64,000 nucleotides of DNA. Origin: Shimia marina. GTDB taxonomy: Bacteria > Pseudomonadota > Alphaproteobacteria > Rhodobacterales > Rhodobacteraceae. The position numbers and the translations under genes are program-made. Where the stretch lies: NCBI RefSeq assembly GCF_001458175.1, contig NZ_CYPW01000013.1, positions 1 through 64,000 of the forward strand, read 5' to 3'. The notes under the pieces were generated by a model. The model saw only the letters and a program-made list of their open reading frames with translations. It had not been told where the DNA came from and did no database searches. Position 1 is the stretch's first letter. Each line of letters opens with the position of its first letter. Positions 31,705-38,904 of the stretch are shown here, in pieces.

Positions 31705-32940
31705 TTACTGAAGGAAGCCTTTTTCTTTGGCGGCAGAGACATAGGCGGCCTCCACATCGGCCAGAGCCTGCTCAGCAGATTCAGAGCCTTGCAGGAACTC
31801 GGAGAGTTCCGCGCCAAGGGCGGAGTGCATCAGACCCATGAAAGGGATCATCGGGTAAGGCTTGGTGCCACCCGTAGCGGTTGCCAGAACACCCGCGGAG
31901 GCCGCAGAGGGTTGATAGCCTTCGACAAGCCAGACGGCTGCGTCATTGTTGGCTTTCACATTTTCTGTGCTGATGCCGTTGAGCATGGCAACAAAGCTGG
32001 CTTCTGCGTCTTCATCACTCACGTTGGCTGCGATGGCAAAGCCGTCCCACCACAGGGAAGAGGCTGGCGTGCTGCCGCCGCCAACGGTTGGGGAGGAAAC
32101 CAGCACGGTGTTGCTGACCACCTCGTCGGTGGAGCCTTCCGCATCAAGAATGCCGGTGCCGCGTGAGCCCCAGAGATGCGCAATCGCCAGATCGCCCGCT
32201 TCCCAGGAGGCCTGAACCGCGTTGGAGTCAAAGGTGAGGAAATCCGGGTTGGATTGCTCGGTCAGCGCTTTGAGCATGTTGAGCGCGGCCACGCCGGTTT
32301 CGTTGTTCGCATTTGGCTCTGCGGTGCCGGGTTTGAAGAACGCGCCGCCAAAGCCGAGGTACATGTTCACAAACTCTTCGCCGAGGTTCCAGCCGGTCTG
32401 GCTGGTGGTGGCAAAGGGGTGCTCCATCAGGCCAGCGGCTTTGATGGCTGCGCTTGCGGCCACAACATCCTCATAAGTGGTGGGCACGTCTACGCCAGCT
32501 TTCTCAAGGATGTCGGTGCGCACAAACAGGTGCTGGGCATTGGCCATAAACGCCACCGCCATCACTTTGCCATCGACAGTGATCAGCTGGTTCTTGGAGA
32601 TGTTCTGGCCGTGCTTGGCAATCAGATCATCCAGTGGGCGGATCAGGCCTTCGCCGATCAGCGGCACAATCGCAGCGTTGGTGGTGACCACGGTGGAATA
32701 TTGCGCCGGATTTGCGGTCAGCGCGGCGATTTGCAGATCGCGGTAATCTTTGTTGAGGTTGCTCTCAACCGTTACGCCGCCACCGGCGCATTGCTTGGCA
32801 CCTTCGGCAACCGCCTGAATGGCGGCAAAATCATTACCCAGAATGTTGACGGTGCCGGAGGTCACGCCACAGCCCGCATAAGCGGTGGTTCCCATGAACA
32901 CGGCCGCAGCGCCGAGCATTGAAAGTTTCGTCATAGACAT
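31705..32940 (-). CDS. Carbohydrate ABC transporter substrate-binding protein
   Basis: 411 residues from the ATG at 32938-32940 (MSMTKLSMLGAAAVFMGTTAYA), with a Sec signal cleaved after TAYA near residue 22. Class D-II (CUT1) binding-protein features: GNDFAAIQAVAEGA, an extended domain-crossing hinge, and GIDSNAVQASWEAGD-like and LWWDGFAIAANVSDED segments (near 285-300). This last W-G-F-A-I-A-x-N motif is found in sugar-binding proteins of the MalE/GacH group. The substrate is not evident. It is the second gene of the ABC part of the operon, following the ATPase gene. Confidence 0.85.
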   Translation of the reverse strand: MSMTKLSMLGAAAVFMGTTAYAGCGVTSGTVNILGNDFAAIQAVAEGAKQCAGGGVTVESNLNKDYRDLQIAALTANPAQYSTVVTTNAAIVPLIGEGLIRPLDDLIAKHGQNISKNQLITVDGKVMAVAFMANAQHLFVRTDILEKAGVDVPTTYEDVVAASAAIKAAGLMEHPFATTSQTGWNLGEEFVNMYLGFGGAFFKPGTAEPNANNETGVAALNMLKALTEQSNPDFLTFDSNAVQASWEAGDLAIAHLWGSRGTGILDAEGSTDEVVSNTVLVSSPTVGGGSTPASSLWWDGFAIAANVSDEDAEASFVAMLNGISTENVKANNDAAVWLVEGYQPSAASAGVLATATGGTKPYPMIPFMGLMHSALGAELSEFLQGSESAEQALADVEAAYVSAAKEKGFLQ

Positions 32941-33024
32941 ATGTGTCTCCCTGTGTTGGGTCAAAGGGGCGCTGTTCACCCCGGTTGGCCTTTGCCGCCG
33001 CATATGCGAAGGCTGAACGCTGGG

Positions 33025-34074
33025 TTAAGATCCCAGTCTTGCGCCATCTTCGGCATTGAAGAGGTGGCAGATTTCAGTTGGCACGCTGAGGGACACCATA
33101 TCGCCGATCTCGGCGCGGTAGGTTTTGTCCGCTTTCACAGAGACCAGCGCCTCGCCCACCCGCACAGAGATCATCGTGGCATCGCCAAGAAGCTCGAGCG
33201 TGTAGATCGGCGCGTTGATCTGGCCTGAACCTTGCGCAACCGTGGCGTCCTCGGCACGGAAGCCCAGGGTCAGCGGGCCGTCGGGGGCGTTGATCCCCGC
33301 GATTTCCACATGGGGCGCGCGGAACACGCCTCCAGTCACTTCGCCATCCATCAGGTTCATGGCCGGAGAGCCGATGAAGCTCGCCACAAAGGTGTTGGCG
33401 GGGTGGTCATAGATTTCGGTGGGGGAGCCAACCTGCTGCACCACGCCTTTTTTCATCACCACAACGCGATCTGCCAGTGTCATCGCTTCGATCTGGTCGT
33501 GGGTCACATAGATGGTGGTGGCCTGAAGGTCATGGCTCAGGTTCTTGATCTGGGCGCGGGTGGAGACCCGCAGCTTGGCATCCAGATTTGAGAGCGGCTC
33601 ATCCATCAGGAAGACTTTGGGTTTGCGCACAATCGCGCGCGCCAAGGCCACGCGCTGACGCTGACCGCCGGAGAGTTCTGCCGGTTTGCGGTGCAGGAAT
33701 TCGCCCAGCTCCACACGCTCTGCGGCCTGCATGACGCGGTCATGATGGGTGGCCGGATCAATGCCGCGCACCTTCAATGGGAAGCGGATGTTCTCATAGA
33801 CGTTCATGTTTGGATAAAGCGCGTAGCTTTGAAACACCATGGCCACATCGCGGTCTTTGGGCTCAAGCTCGTTGACCACGGTGTCGTCAATGCGGATTTC
33901 CCCTTCGCTGACGTCCTCTAGCCCGGCGATCATGCGCATGGTGGTGGTCTTACCACATCCAGATGGCCCCAGCAGGACGAGGAACTCCTTGTCGGCGATG
34001 GTGAGGTCGAAGTTGTGAACACCCACGAAAGTGCCCCAGCGTTTGCCCACATTGCGAAGCTGAATTTCGGCCAT
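33025..34074 (-). CDS. Sugar ABC transporter ATP-binding protein (UgpC/MsmK type)
   Basis: 349 residues from the ATG at 34072-34074 (MAEIQLRNVGKRWG); an upstream extension to 34161 would include the operator region and is rejected. Walker A GPSGCGKT (36-43), Q-loop FQSYALYPNM, signature LSGGQRQRVALARAI, Walker B VFLMDEPLSNLDA, switch YVTHDQIEA, and a C-terminal TOBE domain with GFRAED. Such ATPases (UgpC, MsmK, SmoK) serve CUT1 importers. It is the first gene of the large minus-strand operon and lies 38 bases from the nearer LacI-type operator. Downstream genes follow with no obvious terminator down to 20986. Confidence 0.88.
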   Translation of the reverse strand: MAEIQLRNVGKRWGTFVGVHNFDLTIADKEFLVLLGPSGCGKTTTMRMIAGLEDVSEGEIRIDDTVVNELEPKDRDVAMVFQSYALYPNMNVYENIRFPLKVRGIDPATHHDRVMQAAERVELGEFLHRKPAELSGGQRQRVALARAIVRKPKVFLMDEPLSNLDAKLRVSTRAQIKNLSHDLQATTIYVTHDQIEAMTLADRVVVMKKGVVQQVGSPTEIYDHPANTFVASFIGSPAMNLMDGEVTGGVFRAPHVEIAGINAPDGPLTLGFRAEDATVAQGSGQINAPIYTLELLGDATMISVRVGEALVSVKADKTYRAEIGDMVSLSVPTEICHLFNAEDGARLGS

Positions 34075-34111
34075 TTTGGTCCCCCAAGCAGCATATGGTT
34101 GATCCAGATGC

Positions 34112-34133
34112 GTTTTGCATACGTTTGCAAAAT
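34112..34133. promoter_or_regulatory. LacI-type operator, ugpC-proximal
   Basis: GTTTTGCATAC followed by GTTTGCAAAAT: a 22-base palindrome with one mismatch pair. Its centre is near 34122, 48 bases from the start of the ATPase gene and 54 bases from the centre of the second palindrome. Sequence and symmetry match the element at 34165-34188. Confidence 0.75.
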
Positions 34134-34164
34134 GGTAGTGACGCGGCGTCGGTTTTGGCAAGAC

Positions 34165-34188
34165 ATTTTTGCATACGTATGCAAAAAT
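34165..34188. promoter_or_regulatory. LacI-type operator, perfect 24-bp palindrome
   Basis: ATTTTTGCATAC joined to its exact reverse complement with no spacer, central CG step. It is a perfect 24-base palindrome between the divergent ATPase (minus) and SnoaL (plus) genes. LacI-family proteins bind symmetrical sites with a central CG, so the LacI gene at 24728-25765 is the natural partner. A TTGTTA at 34214-34219 could be a -35 element for the plus-strand gene but its -10 is not clear. Confidence 0.8.
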
Positions 34189-34257
34189 ACTTGAAACGAC
34201 TCCGGGAGCCGCGTTGTTAAATGCGCATCAAATACATGTTTAATATGGGAAAATCAC

Positions 34258-35265
34258 ATGCGTGATGTTCAAGAGGCCAAGCACATTATTCGGGCATTTT
34301 ATGCCGATCTGGAGGCAGCACCCGCCGAAGATGCGGGGGAAGTGATGGCCAGATATTGTGATTCTGAGTTGTTGTGGCGTGGATTTCACCCGTTTGATGA
34401 AATCCGTGGCGCCCGGGCCGTGGGGGCGAAATTCTGGACACCGCTGCGCCAGAGCCTGCGCCGGATGCAGCGCCGGATGGACATCTTTTTTGCCGCCCCA
34501 AACGGGCTTGATCCGGAGGGGGGCATCTGGGTGAGCAGCATGGGGCATCTGATGGGGCTGTTTGATCAGCCGTGGCTGGGCATTGCGCCCACCGGCAAGA
34601 TGGCCTTTCTGCGCTATTGCGCCTTTCATCGGGTGCAGGATGGCAAGATTGTTGAGACCGCGATGTATTTTGACATCCCGCATCTGATGGTGCAGGCGGG
34701 TTTACAGCCTTTCCCGGAACAGACCGCGGCACAGCTGGTGCAGCCCGGCCCGATGACCCACGATGGGTTGCTTTATGAGGCGCAATCAGCAGAGGAAGGC
34801 GCCAAGACGCTTGCGGCGATTGAGGCGATGATCGGCGATCTGGGGCAATGGGATAATCCGCTGCCGCTTGAGGAAGAGCTGGCGCTGACATGGCATGATG
34901 ACATGATCTGGTGGGGGCCAACAGGGATTGGTGCGACCTACACCATTGAGCGTTATGCCAAGCAGCATTCCGGCCCGTTTCGGGCAGGGTTCACCGAGCG
35001 CTCAAAGACCAATCACATCTGTCGCATGGCGGAAGGGCATTATGGTGGATTTTTTGGTTGGCCCAATTTTACCGCCGTGCCAAGCGGCGGGTTTATGGGG
35101 ATGCCAGCGACCGGCAAAGCGGGGGAGTTCCGTGTGATCGACATCTATCGCCGCGAGGGCGACAAATTGGCAGAGAACTGGATTTTCATAGATCTGCTGC
35201 ATTTCTGGAAACAGCAGGGTGTGGATATTCTGGCACGGACCAATGGGATAGGTTTTGCTGAATAA
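34258..35265 (+). CDS. Two-domain SnoaL-like protein, divergent to the transporter operon
   Basis: 335 residues, with two NTF2-like domains. Domain 1 (about 5-150) ends GIAPTGKMAFLRYCAFHRVQDGKIVETAMYFDIPHLMVQAG, and domain 2 (about 180-325) ends GMPATGKAGEFRVIDIYRREGDKLAENWIFIDLLHFWKQQGVDIL. The layout is the same as in the 353-residue protein at 26534-27595 and both keep the AP(T/S)GK core. The two sets of domain motifs show it is an ancient duplication retained by several paralogs. It is transcribed away from the ABC operon but shares the LacI-operator region, so it is co-regulated. GGGAAAA lies about 8 bases before the ATG. A convergent terminator-like hairpin (35308-35329) follows. Confidence 0.78.
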   Translation: MRDVQEAKHIIRAFYADLEAAPAEDAGEVMARYCDSELLWRGFHPFDEIRGARAVGAKFWTPLRQSLRRMQRRMDIFFAAPNGLDPEGGIWVSSMGHLMGLFDQPWLGIAPTGKMAFLRYCAFHRVQDGKIVETAMYFDIPHLMVQAGLQPFPEQTAAQLVQPGPMTHDGLLYEAQSAEEGAKTLAAIEAMIGDLGQWDNPLPLEEELALTWHDDMIWWGPTGIGATYTIERYAKQHSGPFRAGFTERSKTNHICRMAEGHYGGFFGWPNFTAVPSGGFMGMPATGKAGEFRVIDIYRREGDKLAENWIFIDLLHFWKQQGVDILARTNGIGFAE

Positions 35266-35307
35266 AGTGGTTTGAGAGACTTTCTCAGTGAACTCAAAAC
35301 GAGAGCT

Positions 35308-35329
35308 GGAAGGCATGAAGAGGCCTTCC
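35308..35329. terminator. Bidirectional terminator-like hairpin between SnoaL gene and iolB
   Basis: GGAAGGC and GCCTTCC form a perfect 7-bp stem with an 8-base loop, 43 bases after the SnoaL stop and 22 bases before the iolB end. On the plus strand it is followed by CTTTAT; on the minus strand by a looser run containing CGTTTTG. It suits convergent termination but lacks a strong T-run. Confidence 0.55.
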
Positions 35330-35350
35330 CTTTATGCGTGTTGTGCAGGA

Positions 35351-36157
35351 TCAGGCATCGCGCTCCATGATCCATTCCACTTCTGGCGCAGCGACAAAGC
35401 GCCATTTGCGCAAGGGGCCTGCCATAACATTGAGATAATACATCTCAAACCCATAGGGCGCACCACAGGGGTGATGCCCACGCGGCACAAGCACCACGTC
35501 CCCATCGCTCACGGCCATGGTCTCATCGAGCTGCCCGTCATCGGTGTAGACGCGCTGAATGCCAAAGCCATCAGACGGGTTCAGGCGATGATAGTAGGTT
35601 TCTTCGAGGTAGGTGATGCGGGGGTAGTCATCTTCGTCGTGACGGTGGCTTGGGAAAGAGGACCAATGCCCAGCGGGGGTGAAGACCTCTGTCACCAACA
35701 GGCTGTCGGCATAGTCTTCTGCCTCCATCGCAATGTTATTGATGTAGCGCGTGTTGGTGCCCTTGCCGCGCTCGGTGAGCTGGATGCCATCCGGGCCGAT
35801 GCGACGTGCTTCGTGGCCAGACTTTCCAGGGGCGGTGCAGACTGCGATTGTGCAGTCAGTTTCGGCCGTGGCCTTCCAGTCAGAGCCGTTGGGCACATAA
35901 AGGCAATGCGGGGGCGTCTTCTCAAAGACATTCATTCGCTCGCCTAGCACGCCCCAGTCCTGATCGGCGGCATGGATTGCGGCCTTGCCTTCGACCATCA
36001 CCAAAATGACTTCGCGGTCACCTGTGAGCTCCGCAGCTGTTTCTCCCGGGCGCAGTTTATAAAGGCCGAAGCCGACATAGCGCCAGCCGGCACTGGCCGG
36101 GGTGATGTCGTGGACCTTACCGTGAGTGCCAAAGGGTTTGCGTAGAAGGTCACTCAT
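35351..36157 (-). CDS. iolB: 5-deoxy-glucuronate isomerase
   Basis: 268 residues. IolB is a bicupin isomerase that converts 5-deoxy-glucuronate to 2-deoxy-5-keto-gluconate in inositol breakdown. Visible landmarks: WRYVGFGLYKLRPGE (25-39), REVILVMVEGKA, and in the C-terminal cupin the metal-binding SSFPSHRHDEDDYPRITYLEETYYHRLNPSDGFG (about 165-198), where H-x-H, E and the following QRVYTDD are the family signature, and GDVVLVPRGHHPCGAPYGFEMYYLNVMAG near 220-248. It is the last gene of the inositol operon and its start overlaps the iolE stop by four bases. The length equals that of characterised homologs. Confidence 0.93.
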   Translation of the reverse strand: MSDLLRKPFGTHGKVHDITPASAGWRYVGFGLYKLRPGETAAELTGDREVILVMVEGKAAIHAADQDWGVLGERMNVFEKTPPHCLYVPNGSDWKATAETDCTIAVCTAPGKSGHEARRIGPDGIQLTERGKGTNTRYINNIAMEAEDYADSLLVTEVFTPAGHWSSFPSHRHDEDDYPRITYLEETYYHRLNPSDGFGIQRVYTDDGQLDETMAVSDGDVVLVPRGHHPCGAPYGFEMYYLNVMAGPLRKWRFVAAPEVEWIMERDA

Positions 36158-37053
36158 GACAGATCCACCTTTGCTGCGATCTCTTTCAGGGTTTTAAGGC
36201 CCAGAGACTGATATTCAAACGGGTTGCGCACTTCTGGATCCTGCTCGGCCTCGATCACGATCCAGCCGTCATAGCCCGTGTCTTTCAGCGTGCCGAGAAG
36301 CGGTGCGAACTCCACGCCACCTTCGCTGTCGCCCGGAACGGTAAAGACACCTGCGCGCACACCATCCATGAAGGACAGGCCTTTTTCGCGCACCTCTTTC
36401 ATCACAGCAGGACGCACGTTTTTGGCGTGGAAGTGGTGCATGCGGTCAGCGTATTTGGCCAGAATGGGCGCAGGATCTTGTCCGTTGCTGCCAAAGTATG
36501 CGTGGCCTGCATCAAACAGCAGTTTGGTGGCGGGGCCAGTCGCCGCCATGAAGGCGTCAATTTCTTCGGGTGTTTCCACCACGGTGCCCATGTGGTGGTG
36601 ATAGACCAGTGTAATGCCCTGATCTGCGCAGTATTTCGCAATCTCTTCTACCTTGGCGCCAAAGGCCTGCGTCTCATCCGCGCTCAACACAGGCGCGTCA
36701 TTCACAGGAACGTCCAGCCCCTGAACCGAGTTGGATGTTTCACAGACAATCGCGACCTTGCAGCCATTGTGCTTGAGCTTGTCCAGATGTGGCTGGATTG
36801 CAGCTTTCTCATCTGCCACCGACTGTGCCAGCAGGTTCAGAGAGTGCCAGCCGGAAACAAATTTCAGACCATGCCCGCCCAGCAGCTGTTTCAACGCCTC
36901 TGGATCGTCCTGCGGCCAGCGGTGGCCGTTTTCGATCCCGTCAAAGCCGATCTCACCCGCCTCACGCAGGATCTGTTCGGTGGGGATATGCGCGCCAAGG
37001 GTCTGATCGTCGTCATTTGCCCAAGCGATGGGGTTGGTGCCAAAAAGGATCAT
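36154..37053 (-). CDS. iolE: 2-keto-myo-inositol dehydratase
   Basis: 299 residues. IolE is a TIM-barrel metalloenzyme that dehydrates scyllo-inosose (2-keto-myo-inositol) to 3D-trihydroxycyclohexane-dione. The start LFGTNPIAWANDDDQTLG (2-19), GFDGIENGHRWPQD, YHHHMGTVVETPEEIDAF (about 146-163), LLFDAGHAYFGS and HFHAKNVRP are the conserved blocks; the His and Glu/Asp residues in these are metal ligands in AP-endonuclease-2-like barrels. The gene overlaps iolB at its end and is preceded by iolD with a 9-base gap. Confidence 0.93.
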   Translation of the reverse strand: MILFGTNPIAWANDDDQTLGAHIPTEQILREAGEIGFDGIENGHRWPQDDPEALKQLLGGHGLKFVSGWHSLNLLAQSVADEKAAIQPHLDKLKHNGCKVAIVCETSNSVQGLDVPVNDAPVLSADETQAFGAKVEEIAKYCADQGITLVYHHHMGTVVETPEEIDAFMAATGPATKLLFDAGHAYFGSNGQDPAPILAKYADRMHHFHAKNVRPAVMKEVREKGLSFMDGVRAGVFTVPGDSEGGVEFAPLLGTLKDTGYDGWIVIEAEQDPEVRNPFEYQSLGLKTLKEIAAKVDLS

Positions 37054-37062
37054 GTCGGTGTC

Positions 37063-38904
37063 TCAATTCACAAGGTTCTGGTCTGCCATCGCGGCTTCAT
37101 AGGCTGCGCGGGCTTTTTGGAGTTTTTCACTTGCGGCCACTTCCGGCACAGCCACGTCCCACCAGAAGCCGCCACCAGCCTCGCCGGGGCCCTGCATCGG
37201 ATCGGTTTCGATCACGATCACGGTTGGGATCGGTGAAGATTTGGCCTCGGCGAGTTTGGCCTCAAGATCCGCAATACTCGTGGCTTTGAGGGCATGGGCC
37301 CCCATGGAGGCGGCGTGGGCCAGGTAGTCGATTTCGGGCTGCGCTTCGATGCGGCAGTCGGCATAAAGGTTGTTAAACTGCTCGTTGCCGGTGTGCATTT
37401 GCAGGCGGTTGATACAGCCATAGCCGCGGTTGTCCGTCAGCACCACGGTGAAGGGCACACGGCGCATGACGGCTGTGGCCAGCTCGGAGTTGGCCATCAT
37501 GTAGGAGCCATCTCCGACGAAACAGACAACATCCCGCTTTGGCTGGGCCAGTTTCAGGCCCATGGCACCGGCGATTTCATAGCCCATGCAGCTGTAGCCG
37601 TATTCCATGTGGTAGCCGCCCTGTGATGGCTGCCACAGCAGTTTGAGAGCGCCGGGCATGGTGCCTGCGGCGCACATGGCGATGGTGTCTTCTGAGGATG
37701 TGCGTTGCACGGCGCCAATGACCTCTGCATCCAGCGGGCGGTAGTCTGCGCCGCCTTTGCGATCAGCGCAGTGGCGATCCACGGCCGCCAGCCAATCCAG
37801 ACGCGATTGGGCGTCAAATGCGCCGCTGTGATGATCTGCCAGTTTTTCAGACAGAGCTTCCAGCGTGATTTTGGCATCCCCTACAAGCGGGGTCGCGCCG
37901 TGTTTGTCAGCGTCATAGCCATGCACGTTGATGGAGACGATTTTGTGCGTGGGGTTTTGGAACAGTGCCCAACTGCCGGTGGTGAAATCCTGAAACCGTG
38001 TGCCAACGCCAATCACCAGATCTGCATCCACCGACAGGGCATTTGCCGCCGCCGATCCATCCACGCCCGAGGCACCAAAGTTCATCGCATGGGATTGTGC
38101 GAGGGCCGATTTGCCGGCCTGCGTTTCAATCACGGGAATGCCGTGTTTGGTGGCAAAATCCGCAAGCGTTTCTTCGGCACCGGAGTAGATCACGCCACCG
38201 CCACAGAGCAGAACGGGATTTTTAGCGGCTTTGATCAGCTCTGAGACCTCTGCCAATTCACGCGCGTCAGGCGCGGGGCGGCGGATATGCCAGATTTTGG
38301 GTGCAAAGAAGCTTTCCGGATAGTCATAGGCCTCGGCCTGTACATCCTGACAGAAAGACAGGGTCACCGGGCCACAATTGGCGGGGTCTGTCATGGTGCG
38401 CAGGGCGCGGGGCAGGGCTGTCAGCAATTGTTCGGGGCGTGTGATGCGATCGAAGTAGCGGCTGACTGCGCGAAAACAGTCATTGGCCGACACTGTGCCG
38501 TCGTCAAAATCCTCCACCTGTTGCAGCACGGGATCGGGGCGGCGGTTGGCAAAAACATCGCCGGGAACAAACAGAACTGGCAGGCGGTTCACATGGGCAA
38601 GGGCCGCAGCGGTGACCATATTGGTCGCGCCGGGGCCAATGGAGCTGGTCACGGCCTGCACGCGGCGGCGTTTATGCGCCTTGGCATAGGCAATGGCGGC
38701 ATGGGCCATGGTCTGTTCGTTCTGGCCGCGCCAAGTTGGAAAGCTGTCACCCGCCGCATAGAGGGCTTCGCCGATGCCCGCGACGTTGCCGTGCCCAAAG
38801 ATGCTCCATGCGCCTTCGACAAAGCGTTCTCCGTCCGGTGTCATTTGAACAGAGAGCCATTTCACCATGGCCTGCGCTGCGGTCAGTCGGATTGTCTTTG
38901 TCAT
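37063..38904 (-). CDS. iolD: 3D-(3,5/4)-trihydroxycyclohexane-1,2-dione hydrolase
   Basis: 613 residues, thiamine diphosphate dependent. It hydrolyses the cyclic dione from IolE to 5-deoxy-glucuronate. The N-terminal segment TIRLTAAQAMVKWLSVQMTPDGERFVEGAWSIFGHGNVAGIGEAL is characteristic of IolD, with the unusual GAWSIFGHGN region. QTMAHAAIAYAKAHKRRR contains the position of the ThDP-activating residue (IolD carries Q/M rather than the usual His-Glu), and FVGDGSYMMANSELATAVMRRVPFTVVLTDNRGYGCI (about 467-503) is the ThDP motif GDG...DN. It overlaps the stop of iolC by four bases, so C-D-E-B are tightly coupled. Confidence 0.93.
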   Translation of the reverse strand: MTKTIRLTAAQAMVKWLSVQMTPDGERFVEGAWSIFGHGNVAGIGEALYAAGDSFPTWRGQNEQTMAHAAIAYAKAHKRRRVQAVTSSIGPGATNMVTAAALAHVNRLPVLFVPGDVFANRRPDPVLQQVEDFDDGTVSANDCFRAVSRYFDRITRPEQLLTALPRALRTMTDPANCGPVTLSFCQDVQAEAYDYPESFFAPKIWHIRRPAPDARELAEVSELIKAAKNPVLLCGGGVIYSGAEETLADFATKHGIPVIETQAGKSALAQSHAMNFGASGVDGSAAANALSVDADLVIGVGTRFQDFTTGSWALFQNPTHKIVSINVHGYDADKHGATPLVGDAKITLEALSEKLADHHSGAFDAQSRLDWLAAVDRHCADRKGGADYRPLDAEVIGAVQRTSSEDTIAMCAAGTMPGALKLLWQPSQGGYHMEYGYSCMGYEIAGAMGLKLAQPKRDVVCFVGDGSYMMANSELATAVMRRVPFTVVLTDNRGYGCINRLQMHTGNEQFNNLYADCRIEAQPEIDYLAHAASMGAHALKATSIADLEAKLAEAKSSPIPTVIVIETDPMQGPGEAGGGFWWDVAVPEVAASEKLQKARAAYEAAMADQNLVN

